The notes under the pieces: model-generated
Told to the model about the DNA's origin: nothing
What the model saw: only the letters and a program-made list of their open reading frames with translations
Databases searched by the model: none
Source of the DNA: an uncultured Coriobacteriaceae bacterium
GTDB lineage: Bacteria > Actinomycetota > Coriobacteriia > Coriobacteriales > Coriobacteriaceae
Direction: 5' to 3'
DNA length: 57,582 nucleotides
Assembly (NCBI GenBank): GCA_944322175.1
Contig: CALUOB010000003.1
Location: forward strand, 1 to 57,582
Position numbers and translations under genes: made by a program
Shown: piece by piece, positions 51,307 to 57,582 of the stretch
How the letters are laid out: each line of letters begins with the position of its first letter
Numbering within the stretch: position 1 is the first letter of the stretch

Positions 51307-52023
51307 ATGCTGCGTGCCATGATTGTCGATGACGAGGCTCCTGCCCGTTCCGAGCTGCGTTTCCTGTTGGAGGAGACCGGCAAGATCGACTCTATCATCG
51401 AGTCGTCGAGCGTGCGCTCCGCAATCGAGAAACTCATGGAGAACCGCGTTGACGTGGTGTTTCTCGACATCTCTATGCCGGGCGCGTCGGGCCTTCAGCT
51501 TGCCGAGGCGCTTCATAAGCTCAAGAACCCGCCGGCCATCGTCTTTGTGACGGCGTACAGCGAGCACGCCGTCGAGGCGTTTGAGGTCGACGCCGTCGAT
51601 TACCTCATGAAGCCCGTCGAGACCGCCCGTTTGGAGCAGGCGCTCAACAAGGTTCTTGCGCGCGTCAAACCCTCGTCCGAGCGCAAGAACGTCGTCGAGC
51701 GCATCCCGGTCGAGAAGGGCGGCCGCAAGGTCCTCATTCCGGTTGACCAGATCCGCTACATCATGGCCAAGGACGACTATTCCTGCCTGTACACCGAAGA
51801 CGACCGTTTCCTCTCCACGACGTCGCTCGCCCAGTTTGAGGGCAAGCTCGTGGACTACGGCTTCTTCCGCGTGCATCGCCGCTACATTGTGAACCTCGAC
51901 TGCGTCGAGGACGTCGAGACGGTGCCCTCGGGCGCCATGCAGCTCGGCGTGCGCGGCCTCGAGGACCGCGTGCCGGTTTCGCGCCGCCGCGTGGTTCCGC
52001 TCAAGAAGGCCCTGGGGCTGTAG
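51307..52023 (+). CDS. LytTR-family response regulator
   Basis: 238 aa: receiver domain (IVDDEAPARSEL, phospho-acceptor Asp in VVFLDISMPG, Lys in MKPVE) and a C-terminal LytTR DNA-binding domain (IRYIMAKDDYSCLYTED, FFRVHRRYIVNLDCVEDVE, VPVSRRRVVPLKKALGL). Partner of the LytS-type kinase. AGTGAAAGG precedes the ATG. Confidence 0.95.
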   Translation: MLRAMIVDDEAPARSELRFLLEETGKIDSIIESSSVRSAIEKLMENRVDVVFLDISMPGASGLQLAEALHKLKNPPAIVFVTAYSEHAVEAFEVDAVDYLMKPVETARLEQALNKVLARVKPSSERKNVVERIPVEKGGRKVLIPVDQIRYIMAKDDYSCLYTEDDRFLSTTSLAQFEGKLVDYGFFRVHRRYIVNLDCVEDVETVPSGAMQLGVRGLEDRVPVSRRRVVPLKKALGL

Positions 52024-52138
52024 CGTGGCAAAGGCGCCACATACCGGGCTCGCAGCACGCGTGCGCGCGCTGTTCTCGCGTGCGTTTGCACCCGACGCCC
52101 GCGGCGCCGCTACCGATTCTCAAACGCAAGGAGCATCT

Positions 52139-52630
52139 ATGGTGCCTGACGGCATGATTCCGGTTGATGCTAAGCGCGTCGACCTTATTTCTGATACGCA
52201 CGGGTATCTCTCCGACGAGCTGCTGCAGGAGCTCGAGGGAGCCGACCTAGTTGTCCACGCCGGCGACCTTACCTCGGAGGAGGACTGGGAGCACCTGCGG
52301 GCGCTCTTCAACATCAAGGGCGTGCTCGGCAACAACGACGGCTACTACGACTACGGTTCCGATCTGCCGCGCGTCAACGTCTTTACCTACGAGGGCCTGC
52401 GCTTCTCGGTCTCGCATTACCGCGAGGATCTGCCGCTCTCAACGTCCGATGTGGCTGTGTGCGGGCACACGCACCGCGCGGTCATCGATCAGCTCGGGCA
52501 TTGCCTGGTGGTGAACCCGGGGTCCGCCACGTACCCCCGCGGATCGCGCTGCCCCACCATGGCGCGCCTCATGGTGAAGGACGGCGAGGTTCTCTCGTGC
52601 AAGATCGTGCAGCTGCCGTCGAGGTTTTAG
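52139..52630 (+). CDS. YfcE/MJ0936-type metallophosphoesterase
   Basis: 163 aa. Dinuclear-metal phosphodiesterase fold with all ligand motifs: ISDTHG, VHAGDL, GNNDG, SHYRED and CGHTHRA, then NPGSATYPRG. ATG 52139 is chosen because AAGGAG lies 5 nt upstream; the frame extends to GTG 52025, giving an Arg/Ala-rich leader without homology. Natural substrate unknown; members hydrolyse artificial phosphodiesters. Confidence 0.9.
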   Translation: MVPDGMIPVDAKRVDLISDTHGYLSDELLQELEGADLVVHAGDLTSEEDWEHLRALFNIKGVLGNNDGYYDYGSDLPRVNVFTYEGLRFSVSHYREDLPLSTSDVAVCGHTHRAVIDQLGHCLVVNPGSATYPRGSRCPTMARLMVKDGEVLSCKIVQLPSRF

Positions 52631-52732
52631 GCGCCCGCGCTGCTCCGAGGTGCGTGCCAACAGGCGTTTGAGCAGTTCAGGGCGGTGATTCTGCCTGTCT
52701 TTGGACGCGTGGAAAAAAGTCTAAAATTCCTC

Positions 52733-52762
52733 TTGCGCGCCGCACCTTCTTCTGTGTATACT
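52733..52762 (+). promoter_or_regulatory. Promoter of tRNA-Asp
   Basis: TTGCGC (52733-52738), 18-bp spacer, TGTG then TATACT (52757-52762). The tRNA starts 20 bp after the -10. Confidence 0.7.
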
Positions 52763-52782
52763 TATCCCCGCGGAAACGCAAA

Positions 52783-52859
<77 letters not shown>

Positions 52860-52870
52860 TTCGATCTGAT

Positions 52871-52897
52871 AAGCTCCCATTCGTTGGGAGCTTTTTT
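52871..52897 (+). terminator. Terminator of tRNA-Asp
   Basis: Stem AAGCTCCCA/TGGGAGCTT, 5-nt loop, six T residues within and after the stem end. Confidence 0.9.
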
Positions 52898-53126
52898 CTT
52901 ATTGCTGCTTTGGTGCCGCCGAACAGGCTGCTTGGGCTGCATACACCTTGCGGGGCCTGGCGGCGCGCTGCTCGGGCCTACCTTACGCTGTGCTGATAAA
53001 CACCAAGTGTTGATGAGTTGTGGATAAAATTACCATGCCCAACGCATGATGATGAATAGCGTACTATGGTATAGCCTATTGTGGTAGAACCAGCCTGCCG
53101 TAGTTTCAGGGTGTCGAGGAGGACCT

Positions 53127-53630
53127 GTGGATATAACGCGGAAGACCGATTATGCGCTGCGTATGCTGGCGATGCTCGTCGAGAACGAGGGTGCGCTCAT
53201 GTCGGTCAGGGTCGCTGCCGAGGAAAACGAGATCCCGTACTCGTTTGCCCGGTCGATCCAGCACAGCTTGGTGCACGCGGGCATCATCGAGAGCCTGCGC
53301 GGTGTCCACGGCGGCATGCGTCTCAAGGTCGATCCTGCCGAGGTGACGATCAGAGAGGTCGTCGAGGCGGTGCAGGGCCCGTTCGTCATGAACGACTGCT
53401 GCGCCGAGGGCGGCGACTGCGCGCGCATCGGGTTCTGCCATTTTCATCCGCTGTGGCGCGGCGTGCAGCTTCTCGTGAGCGACTATCTGAGCTCGGTCAC
53501 GCTCGAAGACGTGGTCAAGGGCCAGAAGGCTCCGTCCATCGACCCTAAGTACGCAGATCCCAATGCCTTTGCGGCGTACGCTATGCCGGCGTGCGCGCAC
53601 TGCGCCGATACCGACGCCGATGCCGAGTAG
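53127..53630 (+). CDS. Rrf2-family regulator with IscR-type cysteines
   Basis: 167 aa. N-terminal winged helix (RKTDYALRMLAMLVENEG, YSFARSIQHSLVHAGIIESLRGVHGGM). Cysteines in CAEGGDCARIGFC have the exact C-x5-C-x5-C spacing of IscR cluster ligands, so it may bind an Fe-S cluster and sense redox or iron. GTG start with GAGGAGG. Overlaps the MutY-like gene by 11 bp. The AT-rich 53060-53095 region with direct repeats TATGGTATAG/TATTGTGGTAG may be its own promoter/operator. Confidence 0.88.
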   Translation: MDITRKTDYALRMLAMLVENEGALMSVRVAAEENEIPYSFARSIQHSLVHAGIIESLRGVHGGMRLKVDPAEVTIREVVEAVQGPFVMNDCCAEGGDCARIGFCHFHPLWRGVQLLVSDYLSSVTLEDVVKGQKAPSIDPKYADPNAFAAYAMPACAHCADTDADAE

Positions 53631-54564
53631 CGCTGCTTCACAATCGACTTTTGACGCCTTCCGTTCGCGCGTGCGGACGGAAGGCGTTCGTTTGTATCGC
53701 GATCTTCCGTGGCGCAACACGCGCGACCCGTATGAGATCTGGCTTTCGGAGGTCATGCTCCAGCAAACGCAGGTAGCGCGGGTCGAGGGCCGCTGGCCGC
53801 AATGGCTCGACCGGTTTCCGTCGGTGGAGGCACTTGCCGCTGCATCGGTGGCCGACGTGCTCGAGGCATGGCAGGGCATGGGCTACAACCGGCGCGCCCT
53901 CGCGCTCAAGTCGGCGGCCGAGAAGATCGTCTGCGAGCACCGCGGGGAGTTTCCGCACGAGACGCGCGCGTTGACGGCGCTGCCGGGCATCGGACCCGCA
54001 ACGGCGCAGGGAATCCGCGCGTTTGCGTTCGACCTTCCCGGTGTGTACCTCGAGACCAACGTGCGCTCGGTGTTTCTCCACGAGTTCTTTCCCGGAGCGG
54101 TGGGCGTGCCCGATCGCGAGCTCGTGCCGCTTATCGAGGCCTGCTGCCCGGCGGCGGGGCAAGACGCGCCCGACGAAGGGGCGCCCGACGCGGCGTTTGC
54201 CGCTCCGCAGGACGCCAATGACACGCCGCGTTCGTGGTACTATGCCCTTCTCGACTACGGGGCGCACCTCAAGGCCACGCTTCCCAATCCGTCGAGGCGC
54301 TCTGCCTCCCACGTGCGCCAGAGCCGGTTTGAGGGGTCGCGTCGCCAAAAGCGCGCCGAGCTGGTACGCATCCTGCTCGCCGCACGCGACGACGATGACG
54401 AAGCGCTCGGCCTCAGCGCGGACGATCTTCTCGAGCGCCTTGACGCGCACGAGGCGTCGGCGGGCCGGCCGCCCGTTGAGCGCGCTGTGGTGGAAGAGCT
54501 TCTCCAGGGGCTTGCCAAAGAGGGGTTCTGCCGCGAGGAGCGCGGCCTCTGGAGCATCGCGTAA
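53620..54564 (+). CDS. MutY-like adenine DNA glycosylase lacking the Fe-S cluster motif
   Basis: 314 aa. HhH-GPD glycosylase: PWRNTRDPYEIWLSEVMLQQTQVARV with the MutY-type Glu (E44), HhH loop TALPGIGPATAQGIRAFAF. The usual catalytic Asp position of DGNVKRV is Glu (ETNVRSV, E145). The C-x6-C-x2-C-x5-C motif that follows LLDYGA in MutY is replaced by LKATLPNPSRRSASHVRQSRFEGSRRQ. Cluster-less MutY-type glycosylases are known in several lineages, so this looks like that clade and not a damaged gene. No C-terminal MutT-like domain is evident. Presumably base-excision repair of A:8-oxoG. Confidence 0.85.
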   Translation: MPSSAASQSTFDAFRSRVRTEGVRLYRDLPWRNTRDPYEIWLSEVMLQQTQVARVEGRWPQWLDRFPSVEALAAASVADVLEAWQGMGYNRRALALKSAAEKIVCEHRGEFPHETRALTALPGIGPATAQGIRAFAFDLPGVYLETNVRSVFLHEFFPGAVGVPDRELVPLIEACCPAAGQDAPDEGAPDAAFAAPQDANDTPRSWYYALLDYGAHLKATLPNPSRRSASHVRQSRFEGSRRQKRAELVRILLAARDDDDEALGLSADDLLERLDAHEASAGRPPVERAVVEELLQGLAKEGFCREERGLWSIA

Positions 54565-54734
54565 TCTATCAAAAGTGCCCGAATAACTGCAGATTTGCTT
54601 TTCAGAAAAACTTCTCGACGCGGGAGGTTCCCTGCATGCTTTAGGCAAGCGGGGGGTATACCTTGAGTATCCGAGGCGCGCGTCTGTTCGGATCGCGCGC
54701 CGCGCACCGTAATGAGCAGAGAGGATGCAGGCCA

Positions 54735-55274
54735 ATGGATTTCGAGAACTCGCAGACTAAGAAAAACCTCGAGGCCGCGTTTGCCGGTGAGTCTCAGGCG
54801 CACACCAAGTACCGTTACTACGCCTCCAAGGCCAAGAAAGAGGGCTACGTCCAGATCCAGAACATCTTTATGGAGACGGCGCTGAACGAGGCCGAGCACG
54901 CCAAGCTCTGGTTCAAGTACCTGCATGGCGGCGAGGTGCCCGACACCCTCACCAACCTCAAGGACGCTGCGGCGGGCGAGAACTACGAGTGGACCACTAT
55001 GTACGACGAGTTCGCCAAGACCGCCGACGAGGAGGGCTTCAAGGAGATCGCCGCAAAGATGCGCGGCGTCGGCGCGGTTGAGAAGGCTCACGAGGAGCGC
55101 TACAACAAGCTCGCCGAGCGTATCGAGAAGGGCGAGGTCTTTGACCGCGAGGGCGTCAAGGTCTGGAAGTGCCTGAACTGCGGCCACCTGCATGTTGGCC
55201 CGGCGGCTCCCCAGATCTGCCCGGTCTGCGCTCATCCGCAGAGCTACTTCGAGGAGCAGGTCGTTAACTACTAG
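54735..55274 (+). CDS. Rubrerythrin
   Basis: 179 aa peroxide-reducing non-haem diiron protein. N-terminal ferritin-like domain with E-x6-Y/ExxH ligands ([46 protein letters not shown]), then a rubredoxin domain with two CxxC ([17 protein letters not shown]). ATG 54735 chosen by homology and an AGAGAGGA upstream. With the flavodiiron protein it gives an oxidative-stress defence typical of anaerobes. Confidence 0.97.
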   Translation: MDFENSQTKKNLEAAFAGESQAHTKYRYYASKAKKEGYVQIQNIFMETALNEAEHAKLWFKYLHGGEVPDTLTNLKDAAAGENYEWTTMYDEFAKTADEEGFKEIAAKMRGVGAVEKAHEERYNKLAERIEKGEVFDREGVKVWKCLNCGHLHVGPAAPQICPVCAHPQSYFEEQVVNY

Positions 55275-55361
55275 CACACGCTTTGGCTCGGGGCGAGTCT
55301 GATCCCGAGGCGTTGCGGCTGAGACTTGGGTCCTTGCGACTCGGTAGGCCCCAAGAATCAC

Positions 55362-55401
55362 AGAGCCCTGTCGCCCGGTACTACGGGTGGCAGGGCTTTT
55401 C
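55362..55401 (+). terminator. Terminator downstream of rubrerythrin
   Basis: Stem AGCCCTG/CAGGGCT with an inner CCCG/CGGG pairing and TTTTC tail, 90 bp after the rubrerythrin stop. Upstream of the recombinase. Confidence 0.8.
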
Positions 55402-55564
55402 TTGCGATGCGCATGCCCGGTCGAGGCGTTCAAGGCCCTCGGCCACGGCGCGCTGTCGCAGCTAAGCGGTCGGATAACAAGAGTCGGAAATATGGCGTGG
55501 GTCGAGCTCGCCCGATCCTCAGCGCCGACGTACGGGGCGTCGGCCGTGAGGATGGGAGAAAAAC

Positions 55565-56173
55565 ATGGCCATGTACGGGTACGTGCGCGTTTCGAGTCGC
55601 GATCAAAACGTGAATCGCCAGGTCGACGCGCTTTGCGAGGCGGGACTAGCCGAGGACGATCTCTTTATCGATCACATGAGCGGCGCAACGTTCGATCGCC
55701 CGGCGTATCGTAGGCTCATGGCCAGTATCGGCGCCGGCGACGTGCTCGTGGTTACCAGCATCGACCGACTGGGGCGCAGCTACGACGAGATCCTCTGCCA
55801 ATGGCGCCTGCTGACGCGCGAGAAGCGCGCCGACGTGGTGGTTCTCGACATGCCGCTGCTCGACACGCGTTCCACAAACGACGCCGCGCGCGGTGTGACG
55901 GGCGTCTTTATCGCCGATATCGTGCTGCAGCTTTTGAGCTACGTGGCGCAGGTCGAGCGCGAGCATATCAAGCAGCGGCAAGCGGAGGGGATCGCGGCGG
56001 CGCGGGCGCGCGGCGTGCGGTTTGGAAGGCCCGAGCTCAAGCGGCCCGAAAGCTACGGCGACGTGGCGCGCCGGTGCGCTGCCCACGAGCTGTCGGTGCG
56101 CAAGGGCGCGGCAGTTCTCGGCGTGAGCCGCGTAACCTTTAGCAAGTGGCTTGCCCAGGACGGGCTCGCGTAG
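55565..56173 (+). CDS. Serine recombinase (resolvase/invertase type)
   Basis: 202 aa. Resolvase N-terminal domain with the nucleophile Ser in YVRVSSRDQN and VVTSIDRLGRSYDEI (arginine-rich active site), the long E helix (LLSYVAQVEREHIKQRQAEGI), and a C-terminal HTH (SVRKGAAVLGVSRVTFSKWL). Intact. There is no transposase and no recognised invertible repeat or res site nearby. GATGGGAGAAA precedes the ATG. It may be a solitary remnant of an element or a chromosomal resolvase/invertase. Confidence 0.9.
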   Translation: MAMYGYVRVSSRDQNVNRQVDALCEAGLAEDDLFIDHMSGATFDRPAYRRLMASIGAGDVLVVTSIDRLGRSYDEILCQWRLLTREKRADVVVLDMPLLDTRSTNDAARGVTGVFIADIVLQLLSYVAQVEREHIKQRQAEGIAAARARGVRFGRPELKRPESYGDVARRCAAHELSVRKGAAVLGVSRVTFSKWLAQDGLA

Positions 56174-56269
56174 CGGCTTGAGCGGGGCGCACCTGTCATT
56201 ATTCAACAAATCTTATTCCTTGGTGCTACGTCATTGTGTGAGGGCCGTAAACCGTCCAAGGGGCGTCGG

Positions 56270-56275
56270 TATAAT
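56270..56275 (+). promoter_or_regulatory. -10 element upstream of the amylosucrase gene
   Basis: A perfect TATAAT 145 bp before the ATG, with no good -35 at 16-18 bp. The ~140-nt leader contains GC-rich inverted segments but no riboswitch I can name. Confidence 0.4.
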
Positions 56276-56419
56276 CGCGCGTAAGGTGCGCCCTGCTCCA
56301 AGCGCCAGCGCAGGGTTATGCTGCTGGCAGAAACCTCCTTTCTTTGGTTCGTGCGGTTTGGCAGCAGGGCGCTGTGCGCGTATCTGCAATCGATTACGTA
56401 TGGGGGAAGGGAGCACTCC

Positions 56420-57582
56420 ATGCCACAGAAGAAGACCACGGCGGCTGCGGACGCCGCTGCCGAGAAGACGGCTGCCGCCAAGAAGCCGGCTGCCAAGAAG
56501 AGCGCCTCCACGGCTAAAGCCGCTACGCGCAAGACGACCGCCAAGAAACCGGCTGCCAAGAAGTCCACTGCTTCTAAGGCTGTCGCACCTAAGGCGGAGC
56601 TCGCCAAGAAGCAGCCTGCCGCGATGGCAAAGACGGAGTCTGCGGTTATCGCCAAGGCGGAGCAGCCCGCGGCCGAGGCTCCGGCCAAGAAGCCCGCGCC
56701 CCGCAAGGCCGCGGCAAAGAAAGCCCCTGCCAAGAAGGCGGCACCCGCCAAAAAGCCCGCTGCCAAAAAGCCGGCGCCCGAGGTGTCTGATGCCGAGAAG
56801 GCAGCTGCCGCCAAGGCCAAGTCCGACGCCGTGTTTGCCGAGCGTCTCGCGCGCCATCACGACGAGCTGCGCTGGCTCTACATGGAGCTCTACAACAACG
56901 GCGACATGTTCGCCGAGCTCACCGAGCAGATGAAGGCGTTTTACGATGCGCGCAACGACAAGCTCCGCGCCCTCGACGACGAGCGCGTTGCCGCCGGCGC
57001 GTGGTATCGTCGCCAGGACATGCTCGGCATGCAGATGTACATCGACAACTTTGCCGGCACCATCAAGGGCGTCGAGGAGAAGCTGCCCTACATCGAGAGC
57101 TGCAACGTCAACTACCTGCACCTCATGCCGTTCCTCAACACGCCCGCCGACAAGAGCCGCTCCGACGGCGGGTACGCGGTGTCCGACTTCCGTACGGTCA
57201 TGCCCGAGCTCGGCACCATGGACGACCTCGCCCACCTCGCCGAGAAGTGCCACGAGAAGGGCATCAGCCTCTGCATGGACTTCGTCATGAACCACACGTC
57301 GGAGGATCATGAGTGGGCTCGCCGCGCGCGTGCCGGCGAGGGCGAGTACATGAGCCGCTACTTCTTCACGGGCGACCAGGGCATCATCGACCAGTACACC
57401 CGCGACGTGCCGCAGGTCTTTCCCACCACCGCGCCCGGTCACTTTACCTACCTGCCGGAGCTGGGGCAATCGGTGATGACGCAGTTCTATCCCTACCAGT
57501 GGGATCTCAACTACAAGAACCCGCGCGTCTTCAACGAGATGATGTACAACTTCCTCTACCTGGCCAACCAGGGCATGGACAT
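56420..57582 (+). CDS. Amylosucrase (GH13) with a histone-H1-like Lys/Ala/Pro N-terminus; cut by the window end
   Basis: Continues past the window end; 387 codons are visible. Residues ~140-235 resemble the helical N-domain of amylosucrase (RHHDELRWLYMELYNNGDMFAEL). The GH13 barrel follows: YLHLMPFLNTP, YAVSDFRTVMPELGTMDDL, region I DFVMNHTSEDHEWA (Asp ~287), then YFFTG and PYQWDLNYKNPRVFNEMM. The enzyme makes alpha-1,4-glucan from sucrose. Residues 1-~135 are low-complexity Ala/Lys/Pro with repeated AKKPAAKK, like histone H1/HupA tails, not found on known amylosucrases. GGGAAGGGAG lies before the ATG. Confidence 0.85.
   Translation, partial: MPQKKTTAAADAAAEKTAAAKKPAAKKSASTAKAATRKTTAKKPAAKKSTASKAVAPKAELAKKQPAAMAKTESAVIAKAEQPAAEAPAKKPAPRKAAAKKAPAKKAAPAKKPAAKKPAPEVSDAEKAAAAKAKSDAVFAERLARHHDELRWLYMELYNNGDMFAELTEQMKAFYDARNDKLRALDDERVAAGAWYRRQDMLGMQMYIDNFAGTIKGVEEKLPYIESCNVNYLHLMPFLNTPADKSRSDGGYAVSDFRTVMPELGTMDDLAHLAEKCHEKGISLCMDFVMNHTSEDHEWARRARAGEGEYMSRYFFTGDQGIIDQYTRDVPQVFPTTAPGHFTYLPELGQSVMTQFYPYQWDLNYKNPRVFNEMMYNFLYLANQGMD

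Noticed and set aside
55565-56173. Is the serine recombinase part of a transposon or prophage?
   Set aside because: No transposase, phage gene, terminal inverted repeat or res site is visible nearby; flanking genes are housekeeping.

Overview
The window is about 57.6 kb of GC-rich (roughly 60-65%) bacterial chromosome. Several traits suggest an anaerobic member of the Coriobacteriia, probably Collinsella-like; this is an inference, since no rRNA is present. They are a polytopic LuxR-type regulator, LytTR regulators, an energy-conserving group 4 [NiFe] hydrogenase, rubrerythrin and flavodiiron oxygen/peroxide defence, a sortase with remnants of sortase-type surface proteins, and no respiratory oxidase. 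Most genes look like ordinary host genes; the one clear mobility gene is a solitary serine recombinase near 55.9 kb.

Layout. 1-8.4 kb: the 3' tip of a tRNA (Gly by its end), purB, a NifU/IscU-like scaffold, an unknown protein, the membrane LuxR regulator, an EF-G-like GTPase with an altered G3 motif, and a SnoaL-LytTR regulator. 8.6-17.2 kb: a Wzz/CpsD-like polysaccharide protein, a debris region with a sorting-signal remnant, a flavodiiron protein, an alpha-glucoside module (RpiR regulator, PTS IICB, GH4 phospho-glucosidase), and an AbiEi/DUF559-like nuclease-fold protein. 17.2-23.8 kb: a long non-coding stretch and then a compact five-gene hydrogenase operon with a HyfB-HyfC fusion. 24-35 kb: aldo/keto reductase, a VOC protein, a DUF362-ferredoxin protein, a hemolysin III protein, a CNNM/CorC protein, a CphA N-domain-like protein, an OmpR two-component system, YtxH and PRC-barrel proteins, and a deacetylase-fold protein without its metal ligands. 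35-41 kb: purE, sortase B, purF, purM and purN. 41-46 kb: FmdE, MoaE-like, a Zn-dependent phospholipase C-like protein, and a three-gene GlpA/GlpB/DUF1667 oxidoreductase operon in which GlpA has lost its middle. 46-57.6 kb: an MFS transporter, queT behind a highly structured leader, glycosyltransferase-LytS-LytR, a phosphoesterase, tRNA-Asp, an Rrf2 regulator overlapping a MutY-like glycosylase, rubrerythrin, the recombinase, and the start of an amylosucrase with a histone-H1-like N-terminus (cut by the window end).

The most unusual signal is non-coding. Ahead of queT lie two modules of about 105-111 nt in opposite orientation. They share short unpaired segments and exact element lengths, but their terminal 17-bp stems and internal hairpins differ completely in sequence while pairing perfectly, which is the pattern expected of a structured RNA (or structured ssDNA) family. 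In addition, three families of intergenic repeats share one plan (two direct motif copies at fixed spacing, mirrored by inverted copies), two of them at two loci each.

Gene starts were chosen by Shine-Dalgarno position and family alignment from memory; no database search was possible.
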